In this document: piece by piece, positions 26,742 through 35,539 of the stretch | Layout of the letters: every line of letters begins with the position of its first letter | Numbering within the stretch: position 1 is the stretch's first letter | Assembly: GCF_013401515.1 (NCBI RefSeq) | Contig: NZ_CP058529.1 | Span: 2,480,001 to 2,544,000 of the forward strand | Direction of reading: 5' to 3' | Origin: Halorarum halophilum | GTDB lineage: Archaea; Halobacteriota; Halobacteria; Halobacteriales; Haloferacaceae | DNA: 64,000 bases | Position numbers and translations under genes: made by a program | Notes under the pieces: generated by a model | The model's input: the letters and a program-made list of their open reading frames with translations, nothing else | Told to the model about the DNA's origin: nothing | Databases searched by the model: none

Positions 26742-26864
26742 ACGAGTGTGGGGGGATGTCGAGAGAGGTGATGGGAGGATGTTGGACAACGATAGCCTGG
26801 AACGCCCCACCCCCCGACGAACTGACGCACAAGACATATCGGCCCGTCGCACCTCCCCCCGCGT

Positions 26865-27242
26865 ATGAGTTCGACCGCCGAGGGCGTCGAGGTTGACTTC
26901 GGCGACGACGGGCTGGTCCCCGCCGTCGCCCAGGACGCCGACACCGGCGAGGTGCTGATGCTCGCGTACGCCGACGAGGCCGCGCTCGCCCGCACCCGCG
27001 AGACGGGTCGTGCGCACTACTACTCCCGGTCGCGCGATGAACTGTGGGAGAAGGGCGCCACCAGCGGCCACACCCAGGAGGTCGAGGAGGTCCGCGTCGA
27101 CTGCGACGCAGACGCGCTCCTCTACCTCGTCGACCAGGCCGGCGGCGCCTGCCACACCGGCTTCCGGTCGTGTTTCCACCGCACCGTCGACGGCGAGGAG
27201 GTCGGCGAACGCGTCTTCGACCCCGACGATGTCTACGAGTGA
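26865..27242 (+). CDS. hisI: Phosphoribosyl-AMP cyclohydrolase
   Basis: A 125-residue HisI enzyme opening the purine ring of phosphoribosyl-AMP in histidine synthesis (third step). The metal and active-site signature is complete: [40 protein letters not shown], and the CFHR motif. It is the monofunctional archaeal form, without the HisE domain. No other histidine gene is in the window. It overlaps the next gene by 14 bases. Confidence 0.95.
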   Translation: MSSTAEGVEVDFGDDGLVPAVAQDADTGEVLMLAYADEAALARTRETGRAHYYSRSRDELWEKGATSGHTQEVEEVRVDCDADALLYLVDQAGGACHTGFRSCFHRTVDGEEVGERVFDPDDVYE

Positions 27243-28413
27243 GACGGGGGCGGACGCGGGGACCGCGCTCCGGGAGGCGCGCCGGCGCCTCGCGGACGCC
27301 GAGTCGGCGGTCGCCGAACACGGCGAGGCTGACCTCGAACGGGTCCGGGACGCGCTGACACGCGCCGAGGGGCTGCTCGACCGGTACGAGGACTCGGCGA
27401 CCGGGACGGGCGACTTCCAGGCGTACGTCGAGTTCCAGGGCGAGTTCGCCGACCTCGTGGAGGGGCTCCCCGACGACCTCCCGGCGCGGGACGCCTTCGA
27501 GGCCGCCAACGGGACGATCGACCAGCGCCGCCTCTCGGAGTCGGACTTCGCGGCGGCGCGCGAACACCTCGCTCCCGCCCGGGAGCTCACCGATCTGCTG
27601 TCCGACCGCGAGCAGGCCGGGAGGGCGGTCCGCGAGGCCGAACGGGACGTCGAGCGCCGGATCGCGGTCCTCGACGACCGGATCGCCGACCGCGAGCGCG
27701 TGCTGGAACTGGGCGACGCGTTCGACGCGGCCTCCGAACACGCCGGCGCGGACGGGAACGGCGGGGCAGACGTCGACCAACGGGTCGCCGACCTCCGCGA
27801 GACGGTCGAGACGTACGACGGGTCCGTCCGGGACGCGTTCGCCGACTTCCGGCGCGAGGCGAGCGCCCGCGAGTTGCTCGGCTTCGTCGACGACACCGCC
27901 CACTACCCGCTGGTCGAGTTCGAGACGCCGCCCGACGAACTCCTCGCCTACGTCGAGGACCACGAGGTCGGCACCGAGCCGCTGCCCGACCTGCTTGAGT
28001 ACGCCGACTACTCCGCCTCGAAGCTCGGCCACTACGTCGACGACCCCGGCGCGTTCCGGACGCGGGTCCCGGTCCATCGGACCTACCTCGACCGGCTCTC
28101 GGCCGACCCGCTGACGGTCGGCTGGCCCGCCCCGCCGGCGGGCGAACTCCGCGCGCTGGCCGGCGAACTCGTCTCGGTGGTCGCGAAGTTCGCGGACGAG
28201 TCGGTCGTCGCCGACGCCAGGGAGCTCCGGCGGGCGGTCACGCGGGACGACTACGACCGGCTCCGCCGGGTCGCCGTCGCGGAGGCGGATCTCACCGACG
28301 AGGAGCGCGGGAAACTGGAGTCGGGTGCGATCGCCGAGGAACTGGAGGCGGCGCGGGCCGAGCGCGAGCGGCTTCGCGAGGCGCTCGAGGACGCCGACAC
28401 CGACGGCACCTGA
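27229..28413 (+). CDS. Haloarchaeal coiled-coil protein, unknown function (DUF7118-like)
   Basis: A 394-residue acidic protein rich in Arg, Glu and Ala, with long helical, coiled-coil-prone stretches ([40 protein letters not shown], and [20 protein letters not shown] at the end). No membrane helix or catalytic motif is seen. I recognise it as a haloarchaeal protein commonly encoded after hisI (DUF7118 in recent annotation). The ATG at 27229 lies inside hisI in another frame, so the two are translationally coupled. A structural or chromosome-associated role is possible but not shown. Confidence 0.8.
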   Translation: MSTSETGADAGTALREARRRLADAESAVAEHGEADLERVRDALTRAEGLLDRYEDSATGTGDFQAYVEFQGEFADLVEGLPDDLPARDAFEAANGTIDQRRLSESDFAAAREHLAPARELTDLLSDREQAGRAVREAERDVERRIAVLDDRIADRERVLELGDAFDAASEHAGADGNGGADVDQRVADLRETVETYDGSVRDAFADFRREASARELLGFVDDTAHYPLVEFETPPDELLAYVEDHEVGTEPLPDLLEYADYSASKLGHYVDDPGAFRTRVPVHRTYLDRLSADPLTVGWPAPPAGELRALAGELVSVVAKFADESVVADARELRRAVTRDDYDRLRRVAVAEADLTDEERGKLESGAIAEELEAARAERERLREALEDADTDGT

Positions 28414-28427
28414 GGCACCTGCACGCC

Positions 28428-28976
28428 TCAGACCGGCTTCTCGTACACGACGGTCGGGTACTGCTCCTCGCCGACCTCGAAGCTGTTCTCCCCCCGCCGA
28501 TCGAACCCCCGGGACTCGTAGAACTCCCGTACGTCGTCGTTCTCGCGGAACACTTCGAGCGCGACGGCGTCGGTGTCGGACGGGAGGCGGTCGAACCCGG
28601 AACCGAGCAACTCGCTCCCGACGCCCTCGCCCTGCTCGTCGGGTTCGACGTAGAGCGCGCGAAGGCCGGTCTCCTCGTCGCCGACGAACGGCTTGCTGAG
28701 CCTGGGATGGTGGACGAACTGGGCGAAGCCGACGACGTCGGTGGCGCCCGAGTCGCCGCGTCCCGTGTCCGGCCCGCCGTCGAGGGCGACGAGGAAGTGC
28801 TGTCCCTCCGCGCACGCGTCGGCGTACAGTTCGCGCAACGCGTCGCCCTCGGGTACGTCGAGCCCGTCGAGGACCTCCGCGGGCAGGATGTCGTCGTACG
28901 CGTCGCGCCACGCCGCACGGTTCACCGCCATCGCGTCGCGGAACTCCTCGATCGAGTCGACCGGACGGATCTCCAT
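28428..28976 (-). CDS. GNAT family N-acetyltransferase
   Basis: A 182-residue GCN5-related acetyltransferase. The acetyl-CoA-binding motif A is seen in LRALYVEPDEQGEGVGSELL (a variant of the Q/RxxGxG/A motif), and motif B in VFRENDDVREFYESRGFDR. The N-terminus MEIRPVDSIEEFRDAMAVN is typical. The acceptor substrate cannot be deduced. Its coding end faces the preceding coiled-coil gene with only 14 bases between stop codons. Confidence 0.88.
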   Translation of the reverse strand: MEIRPVDSIEEFRDAMAVNRAAWRDAYDDILPAEVLDGLDVPEGDALRELYADACAEGQHFLVALDGGPDTGRGDSGATDVVGFAQFVHHPRLSKPFVGDEETGLRALYVEPDEQGEGVGSELLGSGFDRLPSDTDAVALEVFRENDDVREFYESRGFDRRGENSFEVGEEQYPTVVYEKPV

Positions 28977-29041
28977 ATCGGGCGCTCTCACGCCGACGTG
29001 AAAAATCGGGGGGCGGAATCCGGGTGCGGCGGAACGTCGCC

Positions 29042-30403
29042 TCAGCGGGCGTCGTCGAGCGCCTCGTGGACCTCGGCGGCGAGTCCGGCGGCGCGGTCGC
29101 GGTCGCGGGCCTCGGCGTAGATGCGGACCTTCGGCTCGGTGCCGGAGGGGCGCACGAGCACCCAGGCGTCGCCGTAGTCGAGGCGGTGGCCGTCGATGGT
29201 CGTCGGCGTCGCGTCGGCGGCGGCGGCGTACTCCTCGGCCGCCGCGAGCATCGCGTCGAGTTCGCGCTCGTCGTCGTACACGAGGTTCAACCGGACGTTG
29301 TGGTAGTCGCCGTACGGCGCGACGATCTCGCTGACCGACTCGCGGCGCTCGGCGAGCAGTTCGAGGAACTTCGCGCCGATGAACGCGCCGTCGCGCACCA
29401 GCCGGTAGTCCGGGAAGAAGACCCCGCCGTTGCCCTCGCCGGCGATGGGAACCGACTCGTCGGCGGCCCACAGCTGCCGGATCCGCGTGATGATGTTCGT
29501 CGAGCCGATCGGGGTGAGTTCCAGCGTCGCGCCGGCCGCCTCGCAGACGTCGACGAGCCGCTGGGAGACGTTCACCGCGGCGACCGTGGTGTCGCCGGCC
29601 GAGAGCGTGTGGGCGGCCAGCGCGGCCAGCGAGGCATCGCCCTCGACGTATCGGCCGCGCTCGTCGAAGAAGATGGCGCGGTCGGCGTCCCCGTCGTGTG
29701 CGATGCCCACGTCGGCGTCCGCGGCGCGGACGAGGCGGCCGAGGTCGCCGAGGTTCGCCTCGACGGGTTCGGGATCGCGACCGGGGAAGTGGCCGTCCGG
29801 CTGGGCGTTGACCGTGACGACCTCACAGCCCAGCTCGTGGAAGAAGTCGGGCGAGGTGAGCGCCCCGGCGCCGTGGCCGGGGTCCAGCGCGACCGTCAGG
29901 TCCGCGTCGGCGATGGCCTCCCGGCCCACGGTCGCGAGCATCTCCGCGACGTAGTCCTCGTTCGCGTCGGTGACGTGGGTCGTCCCGCCGACCTCGTCCC
30001 AGGGGGCGGCGTCGAACGTCTCGGCGACCAGCGCCCCCTCGATGCGCTCGAGCCGGTCGACGGGGAGTTCGATGCCGTCGTCGCCGACGAGCTTCACGCC
30101 GTTGTACTCCGGGGGGTTGTGCGACGCGGTGATGAGCACCCCGGGGATCGATTCGTCCTCGCAGTAGCGGACCGTCGCGGGCGTCGGGGTCACGCCGAGC
30201 CGGGCGACGTCCACCCCGGCGCTCGCGATCCCCGCCGCGGCGGCGTCGGAGAACATCGCCCCCGTCGTCCGCGTGTCGCGACCGAGCGCGACCCGATCGG
30301 CGTCCCAGACGCTCGCGGCCGCCTTCGCGACCCGCAGGACGAACTCCGGGGTGAGCTCCTCGCCCGCGACGCCGCGGGTCCCGCTGGAGCCGAAGATCTT
30401 CAT
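29042..30403 (-). CDS. glmM: Phosphoglucosamine mutase / phosphomannomutase-like phosphohexomutase
   Basis: A 453-residue alpha-D-phosphohexomutase. The N-terminus KIFGSSGTRG, the phosphoserine loop VLITASHNPPEYNGVKL, the metal loop HDGDADRAIF, and the C-terminal phosphate-binding RPSGTEPKVRIY are all present. Archaeal members interconvert glucosamine-6- and 1-phosphate or mannose phosphates for sugar-nucleotide synthesis; which sugar is used here cannot be told from sequence, and the gene symbol is tentative. It is divergent from lpdA with a 278-base gap. Confidence 0.9.
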   Translation of the reverse strand: MKIFGSSGTRGVAGEELTPEFVLRVAKAAASVWDADRVALGRDTRTTGAMFSDAAAAGIASAGVDVARLGVTPTPATVRYCEDESIPGVLITASHNPPEYNGVKLVGDDGIELPVDRLERIEGALVAETFDAAPWDEVGGTTHVTDANEDYVAEMLATVGREAIADADLTVALDPGHGAGALTSPDFFHELGCEVVTVNAQPDGHFPGRDPEPVEANLGDLGRLVRAADADVGIAHDGDADRAIFFDERGRYVEGDASLAALAAHTLSAGDTTVAAVNVSQRLVDVCEAAGATLELTPIGSTNIITRIRQLWAADESVPIAGEGNGGVFFPDYRLVRDGAFIGAKFLELLAERRESVSEIVAPYGDYHNVRLNLVYDDERELDAMLAAAEEYAAAADATPTTIDGHRLDYGDAWVLVRPSGTEPKVRIYAEARDRDRAAGLAAEVHEALDDAR

Positions 30404-30681
30404 TCGGGAAGGTGTGGGGTCGGTGTCGGGATAGTGGTTCCGAAGGTACTTTCCGGTTTAGTGACGGTTGCCTGTTCAATTACGTCGGTCTGATACCTGG
30501 GTCCGGTTCGTTGCTCCGAGAGTGCCGACTGTTCCCCCGGGGGGTGGCGTCGTTCATGCGTCTCGCGGGGAACTGTCTCCCTCGTCGACCCGGAACCGCT
30601 CCCGGGACGCCGTGGCTCGACCACTTCACCTTGTAGCAATTCCTGCCAGTTTATCACTCCGGAGCGAAAGGGGGAGACAAG

Positions 30682-32106
30682 ATGGTCGTCGGAGACATCT
30701 CGACCGGCACGGACGTGGCTGTCATCGGCGCTGGACCCGGCGGGTACGTCGCCGCCATCCGCGCCGCCCAGGAGGGGCTCGACACCACCCTCATCGAGCG
30801 GGACGCCTACGGCGGGGTCTGCCTGAACCACGGCTGCATCCCCTCGAAGGCGTTCATCCACGGCGCGGACGTCGCCCACGAGGCGGGCAACGCCGAGGAA
30901 CTCGGCATCCACGCCGACCCGGCGGTCGACGTGGCCCAGATGCAGGAGTGGAAGTCGGGCGTCGTCGACCGGCTCACGGGCGGGGTCGAGAAGCTCTGCA
31001 AGGCCAACGGCGTCAACCTGATCGAGGGCACCGCCACCTTCGCCGACGAGAACAAGCTCAGGGTCGCCCACGGCGGCGAGGGACAGGGCAGCGAGTCCAT
31101 CGAGTTCGAGCACGCCATCGTCGCGACCGGCTCGCGACCGATGCAGATCCCGGGCTTCGACTTCGCCGACGACCCGGTCCTCTCCTCGCGCGACCTGCTC
31201 GGGATGGAGGCCGTCCCGGACCGCCTCGTCGTCGTCGGCGCGGGCTACATCGGGATGGAGCTCTCGACGATGCTCGCGAAGCTCGGCACCGACGTGACCG
31301 TCGTCGAGATGCTGGAGGACGTCCTCCCGGGCTACGAGGACGACGTGAAGCGCATCGTCCGCAAGCGCGCGGAGGAACTCGGCATCGAGTTCCACTTCGG
31401 CGAGGGCGCGAGCGCGTGGCGCGAGTCGCCCAACGGCGTCGTCGTCACCACCGAGACCGAGGACGGGATGGAGACGGAGTACGCCGGCGACGCGGTGCTC
31501 GTCGCGGTCGGCCGCGAGCCCGTCACCGACACGCTCGAATTGGGCGCGGTCGGCCTCGAACCGGACGACCGGGGCTTCATCGAGACGGACCACCAGGCCC
31601 GGACCGACGTCGACAGCATCTTCGCGGTCGGCGACGTCGCCGGCGAGCCGATGCTCGCGCACAAGGCGAGCAAGGAGGGCATCGTCGCCGCCGAGGTCGC
31701 CGCGGGCGAACCCGCCGCGCTGGACTACCAGGCCGTCCCGGCCGCGGTGTTCACCGAACCCGAGATCGGCACCGTAGGGATGACCGAGGCGGAAGCCGAG
31801 GAGGCGGGCTTCGACCCCGTCGTCGGCCAGATGCCGTTCAACGCCTCCGGCCGGGCGCTCACGATGGGCGAGTCGGACGGCTTCGTGCGGGTCGTCGCCG
31901 ACGAGGAGACGGGCTTCGTGCTCGGCGGGCAGATCGTCGGTCCCGAGGCCTCCGAACTCGTCGCCGAACTCGCGCTCGCCATCGAGATGGGCGCGACGCT
32001 GGAGGACGTCGCCGCGACCATCCACACCCACCCGACGCTCGCGGAGGCCGTGATGGAGGCCGCGGAGAACGCGATGGGGACGGCGATCCACACGCTGAAC
32101 CGGTAG
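30682..32106 (+). CDS. lpdA: Dihydrolipoyl dehydrogenase (E3)
   Basis: A 474-residue flavoprotein disulfide reductase. The FAD site GAGPGGYVAAIRAAQ, redox pair Cys47 and Cys52 in GGVCLNHGCIPSKAF, NAD site VVVGAGYIGMELSTM and the His-Glu pair IHTHPTLAEAV mark it as lipoamide dehydrogenase, the E3 subunit of 2-oxoacid dehydrogenase-type complexes. No E1 or E2 genes adjoin it here, so it works with complexes encoded elsewhere. A TTTAT element at 30651-30655 and a purine-rich GGGGGAGA just before the ATG set the start. Confidence 0.96.
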   Translation: MVVGDISTGTDVAVIGAGPGGYVAAIRAAQEGLDTTLIERDAYGGVCLNHGCIPSKAFIHGADVAHEAGNAEELGIHADPAVDVAQMQEWKSGVVDRLTGGVEKLCKANGVNLIEGTATFADENKLRVAHGGEGQGSESIEFEHAIVATGSRPMQIPGFDFADDPVLSSRDLLGMEAVPDRLVVVGAGYIGMELSTMLAKLGTDVTVVEMLEDVLPGYEDDVKRIVRKRAEELGIEFHFGEGASAWRESPNGVVVTTETEDGMETEYAGDAVLVAVGREPVTDTLELGAVGLEPDDRGFIETDHQARTDVDSIFAVGDVAGEPMLAHKASKEGIVAAEVAAGEPAALDYQAVPAAVFTEPEIGTVGMTEAEAEEAGFDPVVGQMPFNASGRALTMGESDGFVRVVADEETGFVLGGQIVGPEASELVAELALAIEMGATLEDVAATIHTHPTLAEAVMEAAENAMGTAIHTLNR

Positions 32107-32184
32107 ACGGGCCGGCCGGTCGCGGACGACCTCCGACTCGGCGTACGGCTGTTCTTCAGAACTCGTGGACGGTGACTCGGCCGG

Positions 32185-32334
32185 TCAGTGGGCCCTCTGG
32201 CGAACCATCCGAAACTCGAGGATGTGCCGTTCGCCGAGGTCGGCCCGGTGTTCGTCCTGGAAATCGAGGACGTCCTCCACGTCCTCCATCTCGTACTCGA
32301 AAGCGCATTCGGGGCAGGTTACGACGTACGTCAT
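32185..32334 (-). CDS. Small zinc-finger-like protein (49 residues, one CPEC motif)
   Basis: A short gene encoding MTYVVTCPECAFEYEMEDVE, then an acidic helix and the basic end RMVRQRAH. The CPEC pair would supply half of a zinc knuckle, so a dimer or partner is likely if zinc is bound. The ATG at 32334 is preceded, on the minus strand, by AT-rich sequence including GTTAAAAAC at 32400-32408, though that is rather far for a TATA box. It lies downstream of and opposite to lpdA. Small CPxC proteins of this kind are numerous in haloarchaea and mostly uncharacterised. Confidence 0.7.
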   Translation of the reverse strand: MTYVVTCPECAFEYEMEDVEDVLDFQDEHRADLGERHILEFRMVRQRAH

Positions 32335-32471
32335 GACGATCAGTTTCGCGTCCCAGTTCGGAACTCGTTCACGTCAGCACGCTCCCTGCATCCGCGGACT
32401 GTTTTTAACCCCGGCGGCCGCTGAAGCAGCCGTCTGAATCCACGACCGAACGCTACGGGGGACGGCGGATG

Positions 32472-32792
32472 CTACTGGGACGCGTGCTGAATGCCGTCCA
32501 GCATCGCCTCCAGTTCCGAGTGCCCCCGGTACTGGGCCGTGTTCGTCTTCGTGTCGTAGTTCACGACACCGGAATCCGCCAGTCGAGGGAGGATCGAGTG
32601 GTGTAACTGGACCGCGATCCGGTCCGCTTCGCTCTGATCCTCCTCGCAGAGTTCGTCCGCGATGTCCTCGAGGGAGGACACGCTCTCCGACGAATCCCGG
32701 AAGTAGGCGATGGTAGCGCGGCGGTACTCGTCGGAGAGGAGCGTCAGTAGCTCGTTCGTCGTGTCAGGGTTGGTCTGTTGCTGGTGGTCCAT
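32472..32792 (-). CDS. Winged-helix protein of the haloarchaeal DUF7344 type
   Basis: A 106-residue protein: NELLTLLSDEYRRATIAYFR is the typical start of a haloarchaeal winged helix, and HHSILPRLADSGVVNYDTKT is the recognition and wing region. This matches the DUF7344 class of small predicted regulators. I use the internal ATG MDHQQQTNPDT because the in-frame sequence above it is basic and unlike the family. A related protein lies at 39.4-39.7 kb; both may regulate local genes, but no target is shown. Confidence 0.78.
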   Translation of the reverse strand: MDHQQQTNPDTTNELLTLLSDEYRRATIAYFRDSSESVSSLEDIADELCEEDQSEADRIAVQLHHSILPRLADSGVVNYDTKTNTAQYRGHSELEAMLDGIQHASQ

Positions 32793-33150
32793 TGGTGTGG
32801 TCCGCTCGGCACAGTGATCGGGTGAACTGTGTATGCGCACCACGTGGGGCCTCCACGGGAATGGACGGCGGAACGCCGTCAGTACGTCGTCCACTGCTCG
32901 GGTAAGTAGACGCATACTGTGTTCTCGGTTGCTGTAGCTAGTCGGACGCACGTCAGACGAATAAGGGCGTCAGTCACCCGCATCGTCACAGGCCGAACTC
33001 GATAGGAGGTGGTTACCTTCGTGTAGTACGCCTCGACCTCACTTTGTGGGATTCCACGGGATATGGGTGCAGATACGTTCGGGTTTCCGGCCGGTATCGG
33101 GTGCCTGTCGACCCCGAGCGATTCTTCACGACCGCCACACATCACGGTCC
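32793..33150. other. Gap of 358 bases without recognised gene
   Basis: I see no convincing gene or repeat here. It is somewhat richer in A and T than its surroundings and must hold the divergent promoters of the winged-helix gene and of the small acidic protein at 33.15 kb. Minus-strand open frames in it have an unusual composition and no family resemblance. Confidence 0.5.
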
Positions 33151-33453
33151 ATGGGTCTCTTCGACCGGAACACCGACATGAGCGCCGACGAGCCCTCCAC
33201 CGACGACGGCCCGCGGTTCGAGCCCGTGGAGGGGACCGCACCGGGAGACGGGGACGACGACTCCGGGTCCGCCGGTTCGTCACCGGTCTCGAAACTGGTC
33301 CCCGTCCGCTTCCGCGACGACGACTTCAACGGCACCCTCAAGCGCGCCGTGGACGAGGAGGCCGGCGTCGTGCTGTACGCCTACGGCAACGGCAACGCGG
33401 GCGGGCTCGCGGCGGTTCCGCTGGCGGACACGGACCTCGTCGGGGACGAGTAG
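33151..33453 (+). CDS. Small acidic haloarchaeal protein, unknown function
   Basis: A 100-residue protein starting MGLFDRNTDMSADEPSTDDG. The first 45 residues are acidic and disordered; the second half (KLVPVRFRDDDFNGTLKRAV, then GVVLYAYGNGNAGGLAAVPL) looks like a small folded domain. I do not recognise a family. The ATG at 33151 gives the most plausible N-terminus; upstream in-frame sequence is not haloarchaeal in composition. Confidence 0.65.
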   Translation: MGLFDRNTDMSADEPSTDDGPRFEPVEGTAPGDGDDDSGSAGSSPVSKLVPVRFRDDDFNGTLKRAVDEEAGVVLYAYGNGNAGGLAAVPLADTDLVGDE

Positions 33454-33487
33454 CCGTCCCCACCGCCCGGTCCCGTGGTCGGTCCCG

Positions 33488-34012
33488 CTATCCCAGCCGG
33501 AACCGCGCCGCGATCTCCTTGTACTCCCGCGTCCAGATTCCGAGTTCGTTCACGGTCCACTGCACCGGCTCGAGTTCGCGCTCCCGCAGTCGCTCGACGG
33601 CCGCCTCCGCCTCGGCGCGGTCGCCGCCGACCCCGCGCGCGAGCGTGACGTGCGGGTCGTACTCGTCCCCCTCCAGCCCCTCGACGGCGCCGAACTCCCG
33701 GACGAGTCGCCGATGGAGGCTCCAGAGCCCCTCGCCGCCGATGACGAGGTAGACGACCGGCGCGTCTCCCATCGGCGGGTTGTCGAACGTGTCGATCCCG
33801 GCGACGTGGGCCTCGAACGGTCGGACGTCGGCGAGGACGGGTCGCAGTCGCTCGCGGAGGTGCGGGAGTGACTGACCCGCCCCGTCGGAGTCGAACCGCT
33901 TCACGACGAGCGTCTTCCGGTCCCGGAGCGTCCGGAACGGGGCCAGTTCGGGCGACAGGTCGTCCGCGAGCCGCTTCACCGTCGGCGGCACCGGGACGTT
34001 CAGGCTGTACAC
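33488..34012 (-). CDS. 2'-5' RNA ligase-like 2H phosphoesterase with Lys at the first catalytic site
   Basis: A 174-residue member of the 2H superfamily. The second catalytic motif is intact (DPHVTLARG, His near residue 121), but the first, expected as HTLV, reads DRKTLVVKRF, with Lys33 (codon AAG) instead of His. Both histidines are needed in classic 2H phosphodiesterases, so this copy may have lost or changed its activity. Alternatively, the family may use another residue. ThpR at 1.9-2.5 kb has both motifs. Confidence 0.78.
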   Translation of the reverse strand: MYSLNVPVPPTVKRLADDLSPELAPFRTLRDRKTLVVKRFDSDGAGQSLPHLRERLRPVLADVRPFEAHVAGIDTFDNPPMGDAPVVYLVIGGEGLWSLHRRLVREFGAVEGLEGDEYDPHVTLARGVGGDRAEAEAAVERLRERELEPVQWTVNELGIWTREYKEIAARFRLG

Positions 34013-34020
34013 GGCGATGG

Positions 34021-34194
34021 TTAAATCCTGTCCAGGAGCCAGAGGACGATAAGGACCACGACTACGACTCCCAGGATCGACGGCAGCGCGGACAGGATGC
34101 CGACGAACAGGCCCAGCACCCCCTCGACGATCTCGAGGACGAGCCAGACGAGCACCAGCACGAGTACGATCTTCAGCAGATTATCCACGTCCAT
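34021..34194 (-). CDS. Small hydrophobic membrane protein (57 residues)
   Basis: MDVDNLLKIVLVLVLVWLVL opens a protein that is almost wholly two membrane helices joined by a short Gly-containing turn (GLFVGILSALPSILGVV), ending in LLDRI. This type is common in haloarchaea (DUF7554-like) and its function is unknown. The internal ATG at 34194 is used because the upstream in-frame residues lack family character. Its stop is 8 bases from the 2H phosphoesterase start, so the two may form an operon. Confidence 0.75.
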   Translation of the reverse strand: MDVDNLLKIVLVLVLVWLVLEIVEGVLGLFVGILSALPSILGVVVVVLIVLWLLDRI

Positions 34195-34293
34195 GGACGG
34201 CCAAATCACCGCGGGGGGCAAAAGCGCGACGGCGTGCCGGCGCGCCAGCGTACACGGCAACCGTTATTGCCCAGGCCGGTGGCACGTCGGACG

Positions 34294-35445
34294 ATGCGAC
34301 GCGTCCTCGCCGTCGTCCTCGCGTTGGTGCTCCTGGTCCCGGTCGGACAGCCGGCCGTCGGCGTCCAGGACGACGGCGAGGGCTTCGCCTCCCTCCTCCA
34401 GACCGGCGACGTCGACCCCGACCGCGTCTCGCTTCGCGCCGCCGTCTCGCCCGACGGGAGCGCCGAGTGGCGCATCGCCTACCGCGTCCGGCTGGACGAC
34501 GAGAACGCCACCGAGGCGTTCGAGAGCCTGCGGCGGGACGTCGAGGCCAACGAGAGCGCCTACGCCGACCAGTTCGCCGCGCGGATGCGCTCGACCGTGG
34601 CGACCGCCGAGAACGCGACCGGCCGCGAGATGGCCGTCCGGAACGTCTCCGTGACGGCCCAGCGCGACCCGTTCCAGGACTTCGGCGTGGTCGCCTACAC
34701 GTTCACCTGGGACGGTTTCGCGGCGACGGACGGCGATCGCCTCGTCGTCGGCGACGCGCTCGCCGGCCTGTTCCTCGACCAGGGGACCAGCCTCACGGTG
34801 TCGTGGCCCGCGGAGTACGAGACGCGCGCCGTGGACCCGTCGCCGGACGAGCGGACCGAGACATCGGTGACGTGGCAGGGGGACCGGAGCTTCGGCCCGG
34901 ACCAGCCCTTCATGACCGTCGCGCCCGCCTCCGCGCTCTCCATGCGGCCCATGTACCTCGCGGTCGCCGGCCTCGCGCTGATCGCCGTCCTCGGCGCCGC
35001 GTGGTTCGGGCGACAGGGGACGGACCTGTCGTCCGTGCCGCTCCTCGGCGATTCGGGGGCCGGGTCGGCCGGACCGACTGCCGATGAGACCGAACCGGAG
35101 CCGCCCCGCCAGCCAGCCACCGAAGCCGGCGGGGCGACCGCCGCAGGCGGGGAGGTCGGTTCGGGTGGCGAGACGGGCACTGGGACGGGAACCGACGCCG
35201 ACGACGGCCCGCCGGAGGAGCTGTTGAGCCCCCGCGAGCGCGTGCTCCGTCTCGTCGAGGGGAACGGCGGCCGGATGAAACAGGCGGCCGTCACCGACGC
35301 GCTGGGCTGGAGCGCCGCCCGGACGAGCCAGGTCGTCGGCGACCTCCGCGACGCGGGCGACCTGGAGAGCTTCCGGCTCGGGCGCGAGAACGTCCTCCGG
35401 CTCCCCGAGGGGGTCGACGACGCCGACGACGGCCCGTCCACGTAA
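34294..35445 (+). CDS. Exported, membrane-anchored protein with cytoplasmic winged helix
   Basis: A 383-residue protein with an N-terminal signal peptide (RRVLAVVLALVLLVPVGQPA), a 220-residue external domain, one membrane helix (MYLAVAGLALIAVLGAAWF), a Gly/Thr/Glu-rich linker, and a C-terminal winged helix (LSPRERVLRLVEGNGGRMKQ, then ALGWSAARTSQVVGDL, then FRLGRENVLRLPEG). This layout, DUF7345 outside with DUF7343-like DNA-binding inside, is a haloarchaeal family thought to link the cell surface to transcription. Signal and regulon are unknown. It heads a run of envelope-related genes (secreted protein, SPFH protein). Confidence 0.85.
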   Translation: MRRVLAVVLALVLLVPVGQPAVGVQDDGEGFASLLQTGDVDPDRVSLRAAVSPDGSAEWRIAYRVRLDDENATEAFESLRRDVEANESAYADQFAARMRSTVATAENATGREMAVRNVSVTAQRDPFQDFGVVAYTFTWDGFAATDGDRLVVGDALAGLFLDQGTSLTVSWPAEYETRAVDPSPDERTETSVTWQGDRSFGPDQPFMTVAPASALSMRPMYLAVAGLALIAVLGAAWFGRQGTDLSSVPLLGDSGAGSAGPTADETEPEPPRQPATEAGGATAAGGEVGSGGETGTGTGTDADDGPPEELLSPRERVLRLVEGNGGRMKQAAVTDALGWSAARTSQVVGDLRDAGDLESFRLGRENVLRLPEGVDDADDGPST

Positions 35446-35539
35446 CCCCCCGACCGCGACGCCTTAACGTCGCTTAACCGCGGTGAAGGCGGCTTACGTG
35501 AGTGGACGGTATATGAGGGAGGAGCCCGAGGGTGCTGGC

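Noticed and set aside
32107-32440. Plus-strand frames of 78-90 codons downstream of lpdA
   Set aside because: They are antisense to the small CPEC protein at 32185-32334, which has a better composition and a metal-binding motif.
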